Under the pieces are notes generated by a model. The model did no database searches, was not told the origin of the DNA, and saw only the letters and a program-made list of their open reading frames with translations. A program made the position numbers and the translations under genes. Shown here piece after piece: positions 18,337-25,157 of a stretch of DNA of 64,000 nt (positions are counted from its first letter, which is position 1; each line of letters starts with the position of its first letter). Source of the stretch: Bifidobacterium sp. ESL0682 (GTDB lineage: Bacteria > Actinomycetota > Actinomycetes > Actinomycetales > Bifidobacteriaceae); the NCBI RefSeq assembly GCF_029392815.1, contig NZ_CP113942.1, positions 1,488,001-1,552,000 of the forward strand, in the 5' to 3' direction.

Positions 18337-19067
18337 TTATTCTTCTTTGACTTCATAGGTGGCCCTGAAGCCGGAATTTCCGTTATAGGACCATGTCACC
18401 TCGAGATTTCCCCAAGAATCGTGCTGCGAACCGTCCAGTCCTGAAGTCTGTTCCATTTTGGATAGAATCCCACTGGGCACATGCAGTTGCTGATTGACGC
18501 ATTGCTGAGTCTTCATCCCCTCGTACATGTTGCTTTCCGGTATGAACATGCTAAGGCTGCGGCCGTCGCTTCCTGCGGTCAACTCGGTTTCTTCATCACC
18601 AATTATGCATTCGTTGCCTATTTTCTTGAAGTCAGGCAATTTTGCTTTTTCGGCCGCGACGGCATCATTCTGCTTGGCCACCTTGTAAGCGGCAATACCG
18701 CCCAACGTGCCCACTCCCGCTATTGCACCTATAACGATACCCGTTACAAGACCGGTCCAGAAACGTCCATCTTTAAAAATGGTTTTCTGACGTGCCGAGG
18801 TGGGAGCGGGATGTTTCCGATGCTCATTTCTCGTTGCCCTTGAGACGACTGTTGCGACGCTACGAACGTAGACGACATAGCCTCCGGCTGGCTTCCAGCC
18901 GCATTTTGCGAAATCTCGCTTTGAAATTCCGGCACGGCATCTTGATCACTGACAGCCCTTGTGCTCTCTTGAGCACGAACACCTGTCCCCTCGAATTCCG
19001 CTAAACCTGTCGAAGGGTCTTTTAAAGCCTCATCATGCAGCTGAGTCTCATCGTTTTCTTCTGTCAT
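18337..19067 (-). CDS. Membrane-anchored prophage protein of the lysogeny module, frame broken near 18801-18810
   Basis: Not recognised. Two frames join if one G is added to a GGG within 18801-18810 (plus strand), giving about 243 residues: an acidic Ser/Gln/Glu-rich N-terminus (about 90), then TSARQKTIFKDGRFW, a transmembrane helix (TGLVTGIVIGAIAGVGTLGG), and a C-terminal domain with two Cys (NECIIGDE and TQQCVNQQ) that would be outside the cell. Position between int and immA, expressed with the repressor, and single-pass topology suggest a lysogen-expressed surface protein, possibly superinfection exclusion. Function not established. Confidence 0.62.
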
Positions 19068-19089
19068 TTTTCTCTTCTTTGATATTCTT

Positions 19090-19494
19090 TTAATCTACTA
19101 AATTATTTTGGTAAAAATTCGGTATAGTATCGTGCAACCAGCAGCGATATGCCAGAATCAGGTCGGGCGTAACGCCGAGTTCGCTGGCAATCCACGACGG
19201 ATTGTCACAGCACCGCTCTGCATTCATGTAGTCGGCTTGATCTATGAGCATTCTTGCTGCTTCGATGTCGGCACGAAGCTCCGCCGCGTCATGACCATTG
19301 CGACAACCACAGTCGCCATGCCTGGCATGGCTGAGCTCGTGGGCGAGCACGCATTTATGCTGTACGTCGGTGAGCCTGTCAGACAGGTAGATAGCGTCGC
19401 GTTCGATGTCGTAGGCGCCTTTGAACCCGTCTTCCATTGGCAGCACATAGACCTTGGCCCAGTTGCGGGCGAACAGTTCAAGGTCTGTGTTCAC
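19090..19494 (-). CDS. ImmA/IrrE-family metallopeptidase
   Basis: 134 residues with the zinc-protease motif HELSH inside CVLAHELSHARHGDCG. ImmA proteases cleave ImmR-type repressors in response to DNA damage or host signals, inducing the element. It overlaps the repressor gene by 4 bp, so the two are translationally coupled. The repressor lacks a self-cleaving LexA-type domain, which fits proteolysis by this enzyme. Confidence 0.88.
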   Translation of the reverse strand: MNTDLELFARNWAKVYVLPMEDGFKGAYDIERDAIYLSDRLTDVQHKCVLAHELSHARHGDCGCRNGHDAAELRADIEAARMLIDQADYMNAERCCDNPSWIASELGVTPDLILAYRCWLHDTIPNFYQNNLVD

Positions 19495-19877
19495 GGCATC
19501 TCCTCCATCGCCTGCTGCTCGGCATCAATATCACCTTGTTTCGCCGCGAGGCCCAAATCACTGGCATGAAGAGCACGATAACGATTCTCTTCCGTTGGCA
19601 CGTCAGCAACAATCTTCGAACCTGTATCGGAATCTTTAGACGCACACATAAGTTCGAGACCATCTTCGTACCCGAGATGCGGAGCAAGAGCATCCAGCTC
19701 ATCAATCGTCCAAGATTTAAGACCTTTAATCCTCAGAGACGCATACGACTGCGCCCTGTTGATAATTGCCCCTACATCTTCCTGCGTGAGATGATGTACT
19801 TCTATCTGTTCATAAACAAAAGCGGCAACGTTCTTCGCCGTGTGACCTATTTCAGACAATTCACTATTTCGAACCAT
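19491..19877 (-). CDS. Prophage repressor (CI/ImmR-like)
   Basis: About 128 residues starting MVRNSELSEIG. Helix-turn-helix region LTQEDVGAIINRAQSYASLRIKG, then SWTIDELDALAPHLGYEDGLEL and an acidic C-terminus without peptidase motifs. The start at 19877 is preferred over the ATG at 19895 because the latter lies upstream of the -10 box TATTAT (19889 to 19884 on the minus strand); the expected transcription start falls on or next to the A of the ATG, giving a leaderless mRNA as for lambda cI from PRM. Maintains lysogeny by binding the CTCATTTGAG operators. Confidence 0.82.
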   Translation of the reverse strand: MVRNSELSEIGHTAKNVAAFVYEQIEVHHLTQEDVGAIINRAQSYASLRIKGLKSWTIDELDALAPHLGYEDGLELMCASKDSDTGSKIVADVPTEENRYRALHASDLGLAAKQGDIDAEQQAMEEMP

Positions 19878-19883
19878 GCATAA

Positions 19884-19989
19884 ATAATATCTCATTTGAG
19901 TTCTTTCGCAACATGCCCATTACAAAATTTATCTCATTTGAGTTGACAAACCCAAAAAAGAGCGTAGATTAGCAATTAGCTCATTTGAG
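19884..19989. promoter_or_regulatory. Divergent lysis-lysogeny switch with three operators and two promoters
   Basis: Three copies of CTCATTTGAG at 19891-19900, 19933-19942 and 19980-19989. Rightward promoter: TTGACA (19943-19948), 16 bp, TAGATT (19965-19970). Leftward promoter: TTGCGA, 16 bp, TATTAT (about 19911 to 19884). Operator 1 lies in the spacer of the leftward promoter, operator 2 abuts the rightward -35, operator 3 lies in the early leader just upstream of the AAAGGAGG ribosome site. The middle pair overlapping both promoters fits competitive binding by the two regulators. Confidence 0.85.
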
Positions 19990-20003
19990 ATAAAGGAGGT
20001 GAA

Positions 20004-20267
20004 ATGAAAGACAGTCAAAAATATCTATCCCAAACAATTAACGGCTTACTCGCTTCCTCGGGTAAAACCCGCGATGACTTAGCAAAATATCTGGGAATCC
20101 AACGTCGTGTCCTATATCAGCGACTCTCCAACAAACAATCCTGGACTGTCGAAGAACTCGACAAAATCGCCTTGTTCTTCGGTTACGACGACGCCTATGC
20201 ACTTTCCGCTCTTGCTTCCGCTCAGAAGCAAGTCGACCGAAAACTCTCAACCACTCAAGCCGCATAA
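20004..20267 (+). CDS. Cro-like HTH regulator
   Basis: 87 residues. HTH TRDDLAKYLGIQRRVLYQRLS followed by KQSWTVEELDKIALFFGYDDAYAL. This second stretch matches the repressor's SWTIDELDALAPHLGYED, so the two are related proteins likely to read the same operators. Strong AAAGGAGG before the ATG. First gene of the rightward early transcript. A hairpin (TGCCGCAG/CTGCGGCA, 20271-20292) follows the stop, without a T-run. Confidence 0.85.
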   Translation: MKDSQKYLSQTINGLLASSGKTRDDLAKYLGIQRRVLYQRLSNKQSWTVEELDKIALFFGYDDAYALSALASAQKQVDRKLSTTQAA

Positions 20268-20352
20268 AAATGCCGCAGTCACAGCTGCGGCAAATCGACA
20301 CAGAAAGAATCACAAACCATGTCAAAGAGCATTCTAGCAAAAGGAGGAACCG

Positions 20353-20568
20353 ATGGCACGCACGTTGGAGGACGACGAAATCCTGACCAGCCAGCAGGCC
20401 GCGGACACCCTCAAAGTGACAAGGAACTATCTCAGCCAACTCAGGTTCCAAGGCGAGGGACCAGTATTCATCCAATGCGGGAGACGGACAATCCGCTACT
20501 GGAAGAGCGACATACAGAAATGGCTCAGCCAAAACCTGCACCAAGGCACAGCCGAATACCACACCTGA
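20353..20568 (+). CDS. xis: Excisionase-like HTH protein
   Basis: 71 residues with a MerR/AlpA-type winged HTH: ILTSQQAADTLKVTRNYLSQL and VFIQCGRRTIRYWKSDIQKWL. This is the layout of small excisionases that bend attL/attR and steer integrase to excision. AAGGAGG lies just before the ATG. Early-gene position after Cro supports Xis, although it could be a regulator of int or an early promoter. Confidence 0.72.
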   Translation: MARTLEDDEILTSQQAADTLKVTRNYLSQLRFQGEGPVFIQCGRRTIRYWKSDIQKWLSQNLHQGTAEYHT

Positions 20569-20885
20569 AACGGCAAACCATTGCGCTCATCTGCCTTGCA
20601 GGCGGCTCCATAAGCGCCGCGGCCATGTGCGTGAGCGTCACATGGCTGGTCGCAGGCCTCGCCGGCGGACAACTGGGGATTCTCCAACTGCTGGCCGTGC
20701 TCGTCACCATCCCCCTGACCGCGTTCCTGCTATGCCGCTGGGACGAACTCGCCACCCACGAGGACTGGCACGACAAGCGCATCAGCTCATTGGAGACCAC
20801 CTGCATCGCACTGGCCGACGCCAACGCACAACTTCAGGAAAAACTCGACGAGACCTCGAGGGGAGGCGAAGAAGATGACCAGTGA
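20520..20885 (+). CDS. Small two-helix membrane protein
   Basis: 121 residues from the ATG at 20520 (overlapping the excisionase gene by 49 bp in another frame); a later start is possible. Two hydrophobic segments (IALICLAGGSISAAAMCVSV and LLAVLVTIPLTAFLLC) are followed by a C-terminal coiled coil (ISSLETTCIALADANAQLQEKL). Overlaps rusA by 11 bp. Function unknown; early-expressed phage membrane proteins sometimes act in superinfection exclusion. Confidence 0.6.
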   Translation: MAQPKPAPRHSRIPHLKRQTIALICLAGGSISAAAMCVSVTWLVAGLAGGQLGILQLLAVLVTIPLTAFLLCRWDELATHEDWHDKRISSLETTCIALADANAQLQEKLDETSRGGEEDDQ

Positions 20886-21348
20886 ATTCAGGTTCGTCGT
20901 CCCTGGGCCGCCGCAGTCAAAGGGTCGGCCACGGGTCTACCGGAACCCCGGCGGCAGGGGCGTGCACGGCGTCACGCCGAAGAAGACGAAGGACGCCGAG
21001 AACCGCGTCTACAGCACGTTCATCGCCAAGTACCCCGACGCACAGCCGTTCACCGGCGACGTCGAGGTCGCGTTGAGCTTCTGGATGCCCGACCGTTCGG
21101 GCAAGGACTGGGACAATCTCGCGAAACTGGCAACCGACGCGCTCAACGGCGTCGCCTACCTCGATGACAAGCAGATCATGCACGCCACCGTGCGCAAGAT
21201 TCTTCCCGACAAAAGGGTTCAGGGCAAACGCGGCATGCGCAACCGGAAGGCCGGCGACCCTCTCACCCACGACGGCGTCCCCTACCAGGCGCACACGCAC
21301 ATCCACATCGCGGAAATCAGCAGCATCGGAAAGGAACAGGAACAATGA
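20875..21348 (+). CDS. rusA: RusA-family Holliday junction resolvase
   Basis: 157 residues. Opening FVVPGPPQSKGRPRVYRN, then the acidic catalytic segment DRSGKDWDNLAKLATDALNG and YLDDKQIMHATVRK typical of RusA. Resolves branched recombination or replication intermediates before packaging. Coupled to both neighbours by short overlaps (ATGA with the next gene). Confidence 0.9.
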   Translation: MTSEFRFVVPGPPQSKGRPRVYRNPGGRGVHGVTPKKTKDAENRVYSTFIAKYPDAQPFTGDVEVALSFWMPDRSGKDWDNLAKLATDALNGVAYLDDKQIMHATVRKILPDKRVQGKRGMRNRKAGDPLTHDGVPYQAHTHIHIAEISSIGKEQEQ

Positions 21349-21914
21349 GCAAGAAAATAACGGTGTCGCTGGAGGTGTTCCAGGAAGTACCGAAGTATGC
21401 GGAACCGAAGCCGACGACGGTGACGGTCCAGATCAATCCCCTAGAGGCATGGCCGAACTGCCTGCGGGTGGCCCTGCTCCATCTTGCCGAGGAGAACGCC
21501 ATGTTCGGCGACTATACGACGTTCGAGGAGTTCAAACGGCAGATGGAGACGCTGCGCCCGTTCGAGCAGATGGCTTCGGACTGGCCCGACCAACTCGACA
21601 AGCACGGTGACCCGTGGAAAATCGTCGCCTACTGCACCGCCGGGCCGAAGGCAGTCGTGGATGAGCCTCCCTACTCGTCGTGCCCGCGATGCGGAACGTT
21701 CCTGTGGGGCAAGCCGAGCGGTCTGAACAAGCCGCTGCTGCTCGACCAGTACAACCACGACCCGACGCCGGTGTTCTGCATGAAATGCGGGCAACGGTTC
21801 AAATACGACGGCCCCGAACTCGCCTACGCGGCCGTAGCCAATTCGAAGAAATGGTCGGAACGCATCAAACGCGAGCTCGGGGCGACGCAGCCGAAACTGG
21901 CGACGGTGGACTGA
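21345..21914 (+). CDS. Unknown phage protein with four-Cys zinc-ribbon
   Basis: 189 residues, not recognised. The N-terminal half is mixed alpha/beta. The C-terminal half has SSCPRCGTFLWG and VFCMKCGQRFKY, two CxxC knuckles about 45 residues apart that could bind one zinc. It lies in the early operon with 4 bp overlaps on both sides, so a DNA- or RNA-related early role is plausible but unproven. Confidence 0.65.
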   Translation: MSKKITVSLEVFQEVPKYAEPKPTTVTVQINPLEAWPNCLRVALLHLAEENAMFGDYTTFEEFKRQMETLRPFEQMASDWPDQLDKHGDPWKIVAYCTAGPKAVVDEPPYSSCPRCGTFLWGKPSGLNKPLLLDQYNHDPTPVFCMKCGQRFKYDGPELAYAAVANSKKWSERIKRELGATQPKLATVD

Positions 21915-22093
21915 TGGCCGACCTCAACCACTACATCCCCAGATGCAGGATATGCGGCCCGCTGCACGCGCCATGCCACATCGAGACGGCCATGCAGATC
22001 TGCGCGGCCCACCGCATCAGCCACCCCAACCACCGCCCGCAATGGGTGCCCATCAAAAGCCAAAAAGACAACAGCAAGGAACAGACAAAATGA
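21914..22093 (+). CDS. Small Cys/His-rich protein
   Basis: 59 residues. CRICGPLHAPCHIETAMQICAAHRISH contains CxxC plus further Cys/His, a likely zinc-binding core. The ATG overlaps the previous stop (TGATG) and the stop overlaps the next ATG. No family recognised. Confidence 0.6.
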   Translation: MADLNHYIPRCRICGPLHAPCHIETAMQICAAHRISHPNHRPQWVPIKSQKDNSKEQTK

Positions 22094-22503
22094 CAGCAAC
22101 CACAATCGACAGGAATCCCGCCCTCCAAGAGCAAACCCAGCCCGACCCCACCGAACAGCAGAGCATCGACGAGGGCAGGACGAAACTGCTGACGGCACAG
22201 GCGAAGAAGATCGTCAGCCTGCAGGAGGAGATCGAGGAACGCCAGCAGTGGGTCGACCGGCTGAAACAGGACATCCTCGACACCCACGAGCCCGGCACCT
22301 ACCAGGCCGGAGACCTCAAGGTACAGATACGCGAAGGCTCGAAGCGCCTGAACGCCAGCAGGTTCAAGAAAGAGTATCCGGCCGAGGACCATCCGGAACT
22401 CTACAAGATCGCCCCGGACTCCACGGAAGCACGCAAGAAGCTCGGCGAGGACGCTTTGGCCGGCCTGTTCGACCAGGGCAAGAGCACGGTGGTCATCAAA
22501 TGA
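22090..22503 (+). CDS. Unknown early phage protein with coiled coil
   Basis: 137 residues. Coiled-coil region KLLTAQAKKIVSLQEEIEERQQW, then a basic, compact C-terminal domain (TYQAGDLKVQIREGSKRLN, YPAEDHPELYKIAPDS). Layout resembles small phage proteins that accompany recombination nucleases, but no family is certain. ATGA overlaps at both ends. Confidence 0.6.
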   Translation: MTATTIDRNPALQEQTQPDPTEQQSIDEGRTKLLTAQAKKIVSLQEEIEERQQWVDRLKQDILDTHEPGTYQAGDLKVQIREGSKRLNASRFKKEYPAEDHPELYKIAPDSTEARKKLGEDALAGLFDQGKSTVVIK

Positions 22504-22670
22504 AACAGCTTGACAAGGAAAAAATAGTCGAAATCGCAAACTCGGCAATTGACTCATACGATTTCAGCTCCGTTGACGAATTGGCAATCATCCGTACCGA
22601 AGACCTTCGCAACCTATGTCTGAATATTGCAGACAACATTCTCAAAGCCGAAAGTGAGGCAGCCAAATGA
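22500..22670 (+). CDS. Small helical protein, tandem paralogue 1
   Basis: 56 residues. Shares with the next gene the pattern I(I/K)xx(E/D)LxxLCxxAAxxILK(A/Q)E near its C-terminus (here IIRTEDLRNLCLNIADNIL). Overlaps neighbours by ATGA. More AT-rich than the gene after it. Function unknown. Confidence 0.55.
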   Translation: MKQLDKEKIVEIANSAIDSYDFSSVDELAIIRTEDLRNLCLNIADNILKAESEAAK

Positions 22671-22837
22671 TCCGGCAATTGAAAAGCGACATCGAGAAGA
22701 CCATCGGCCATGAAATCCAGAAGCACGACCTGAACCTCACCGACGACCTGTACATCATCAAAAGCGACGAGCTCGACCAGTTGTGCCGTGAAGCCGCACA
22801 GCAGATCCTGAAGCAGGAAGGGGAGTCTGAAGCATGA
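22667..22837 (+). CDS. Small helical protein, tandem paralogue 2
   Basis: 56 residues. YIIKSDELDQLCREAAQQIL aligns with the preceding gene product in the same position. Overlaps by ATGA on both sides. Confidence 0.55.
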   Translation: MIRQLKSDIEKTIGHEIQKHDLNLTDDLYIIKSDELDQLCREAAQQILKQEGESEA

Positions 22838-23036
22838 GCAACATCACCGACGGAGGGTTCAGAATCACCCGTGACAAAGCCAGTGACTCCCCGGCAACGG
22901 CATCGGATTCAAGCTGGAAATAGTCCAAGCCGACAGCGTGACCAGAACCCGCATCAGCAAAACGGACGTGGAGTACATCCGCCGCGAGGCAGGACGAGCG
23001 TTGAAGGAGCTGAAACATGAGCAAGACAAACGGTAG
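22834..23036 (+). CDS. Small helical protein, tandem paralogue 3, frame broken near 22889
   Basis: As read, the frame from the ATG at 22834 stops after 29 codons. If CCCC at 22889-22892 is CCCCC, it continues for about 67 residues and ends TRISKTDVEYIRREAGRALKELKHEQ. This end shows the same (I/T)(S/K)xx(D/E)LxxxCR(E/R)A helix pattern as the two genes before it. The end overlaps the start of the exonuclease gene. Confidence 0.5.
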
Positions 23037-24000
23037 CACCGTAAACCCAGTACTCGCCGTCACCAAAGCCCGACAGCAGGAAGCACAGCCTCCGAAACAG
23101 GAGCAGCCGACCTTCGGCGACGACACCGTACTGTGGCCGAGAATCCGCACGGTCATCGAGAACTCCATCGCCAACAACCCGCGCAGCCTGCAGAAGACCA
23201 TCGGCCCCAGCGAACTCGGCACCGACAGCCTCCACACCCTCGCTGCCAAGCTCGCCGGATGGCCCCACCCCGAACAGCCAAACTGGGGCGCGTTCGTCGG
23301 CACATCCGTCCACGCCCAGCTCCAACGCGAGTTCGACGCCCTCAACGAAACCCACGATTCCGAAACCATCGCCATGCTCAACCGCATGTTCGGAGACAGA
23401 ATTCGCGGACACCGCCGCTTCGAGACCGAGAAAAGCGTCACCGTCGGCCATCTGGAAGGCCTCTACGGCGGATACGACGTGACAGGCAGCATCGACCTCT
23501 ACATCCCGGGCTGCGCGACCATCATCGACTGGAAGAACGTCGGCACCACCACTGCCAAAAACGTCAAGGCCAACGGCGTCAGCCAGCAATACCGCGTCCA
23601 GGTCTCGCTCTACGGGCTCGGCATACGCAACTCCGACCTGCCAATCGAATGGGTCAGCGACATCTTCCTGCCCCGCACCGGACTCAGCCTCAACGACACC
23701 ATCCCCAGACGATGGCCGTTCGACCCCAAACCCGGCCAATGGGCACTCGCCAGGGCGCAACTGCTCGTCAATTTGATGGACGTCATCGAACAGGCCGACG
23801 GCGCGGAGATGCGAGACGCATGGATCTCATTGCTGCCCGAAAGCCCGACGCACGACTTCAACGACGGCACATGGCCCGACAGTGACCAGCTCGGCCTCGG
23901 CATCGACGAGAAACCCAGGCCAGAAGTCCCCGAGAAGTGGAAACAGCTGATCCCGCTTCTCGAACCTACCTATTCACCCCAGCAAACCAACAACCAATAA
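23017..24000 (+). CDS. PD-(D/E)XK phage exonuclease
   Basis: 327 residues. Nuclease core GYDVTGSIDLYIPGCATIIDWKN (Asp in the first strand; D-x-K in IIDWKN), followed by SQQYRVQVSLYGLGI, the helix typical of RecB/Cas4-like and lambda-type exonucleases. Likely resects double-stranded ends for single-strand annealing recombination. The next gene may be its ssDNA-binding partner. Confidence 0.78.
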   Translation: MSKTNGSTVNPVLAVTKARQQEAQPPKQEQPTFGDDTVLWPRIRTVIENSIANNPRSLQKTIGPSELGTDSLHTLAAKLAGWPHPEQPNWGAFVGTSVHAQLQREFDALNETHDSETIAMLNRMFGDRIRGHRRFETEKSVTVGHLEGLYGGYDVTGSIDLYIPGCATIIDWKNVGTTTAKNVKANGVSQQYRVQVSLYGLGIRNSDLPIEWVSDIFLPRTGLSLNDTIPRRWPFDPKPGQWALARAQLLVNLMDVIEQADGAEMRDAWISLLPESPTHDFNDGTWPDSDQLGLGIDEKPRPEVPEKWKQLIPLLEPTYSPQQTNNQ

Positions 24001-24011
24001 GGAGAACATCA

Positions 24012-24884
24012 ATGTTCGGAAACAACAACCAGGCACAGAACCAGTACGGGCAGCAGCCACAATACGGCGGCAACGGCGCATGGCAGCAGCAGGGCCAGCC
24101 ACGCCAACAGCCGCAAGCCCAAACACAGGGAAGCCAGCTCAGCGGTTTGGACGACCTGCTCTCCGGCAGCGGAGCCAAGGCCTTCTTCGGCCGCGACAGC
24201 CAGCCCGGCAGTTCGGTCACCGGAACCCTGGAACTCATCGAGACCCAGCAGATGCGCGACTTCAATACCCAGCAGCCCGCCTTCTGGAACGACGGCAAGC
24301 CACAGCAGGAAATCCACATGGTCATTCAGACCACCCTGCGCGACGACGAGGATGACGACGGGCGCCGCAGCCTGTACGTGAAAGGCTGGGGAATCCAGCT
24401 GAAGGCGTTCCGCGAGGCCATGCGCAACGCGGGAATCAAGAAGGCGCCCAAACCTGGCGACACCATCACCGAAACCTATAAAGGGGCCGACCCGCAAAGC
24501 AAGAACCCCGCCATGCCGGCCAAACTCTACAGCTTCATCATCCAGCCTGCCAACAGCGCCGACAGCCTCCTCAACCCACAGCAAACCCAATCAGCACAGA
24601 ACCAGCAGACCGGCTACACGCCGCAACAGCAGCAAGGCCAGTTTCAGCAGGCCAACACGGTTCCGCGGGCGCAAGGCCAGCAATACCAGCCGCAGCCACA
24701 GCAGCCCGCGACACCGCCGATGCAATCCGGCCCCCAAGTCAACCTGCAGCAACTGCAACAGCTCCAAGCCTTAGGCAAGAGCCAGCAGGAGATCGCCGCG
24801 CTCACCGGACTGCCCGAAACCACTGTCGCAAACGCCCTGCAGCCAAACCATGGCAGCGAGGACGACGTGGCAGGCAACTTCTAG
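24012..24884 (+). CDS. Gln-rich ssDNA-binding-like protein
   Basis: 290 residues. N- and C-terminal thirds are Gln/Asn/Gly-rich; the middle (residues 55-190) looks like an OB-type fold with AFFGRDSQPGSSVTGTLELI, IHMVIQTTLRD, RSLYVKGWGIQ and GDTITETYKG. A C-terminal helix-turn-helix-like GKSQQEIAALTGLPETTVANAL is also visible. AAGGAG precedes the ATG. Position after the exonuclease suggests a ssDNA-binding or annealing role; not proven. Confidence 0.6.
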   Translation: MFGNNNQAQNQYGQQPQYGGNGAWQQQGQPRQQPQAQTQGSQLSGLDDLLSGSGAKAFFGRDSQPGSSVTGTLELIETQQMRDFNTQQPAFWNDGKPQQEIHMVIQTTLRDDEDDDGRRSLYVKGWGIQLKAFREAMRNAGIKKAPKPGDTITETYKGADPQSKNPAMPAKLYSFIIQPANSADSLLNPQQTQSAQNQQTGYTPQQQQGQFQQANTVPRAQGQQYQPQPQQPATPPMQSGPQVNLQQLQQLQALGKSQQEIAALTGLPETTVANALQPNHGSEDDVAGNF

Positions 24885-24938
24885 AACGACATAATCTAAA
24901 CCCCTCGAATTCGAGTCGTTTAAAAACAGGAAAGTAGC

Positions 24939-25157
24939 GTGAGGAACCGTGAGGAAAACTGTGAGGACACCAAACCCCCTGAAATCAAAAGGAAACAGGA
25001 CGATTCGCATCAGTTTCCCTCACGCTTTTTCCTCACGCTACCAATTATTAATCAACACGTACTCCCGTAAATACCGTAAGAAGTGTGAGGACACATTGAA
25101 ACCTGTTGTAATCATTGACCTTAGAGCCTCACACTTTTCCGTGAGGAAAGCGTGAGA
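24939..25157. repeat. GTGAGG iteron cluster, candidate phage replication origin
   Basis: Nine copies of GTGAGG/GTGAGA or its complement: forward at 24939, 24949, 24961, 25085, 25141 and 25152; inverted at 25018, 25031 and 25127. The segment between is AT-rich (25040-25080). It lies directly before the helicase-primase gene and includes its likely start. This is the pattern of an iteron origin recognised by an initiator. Confidence 0.7.

Noticed and set aside
23133..23885. Arg/His/Pro-rich 250-codon frame inside the exonuclease gene
   Set aside because: Out-of-frame shadow; the overlapping frame has clear PD-(D/E)XK motifs.
24939..25157. CRISPR array
   Set aside because: Repeats are only 6-8 bases, in both orientations and irregularly spaced; no spacer structure, no cas genes. 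They fit iterons.
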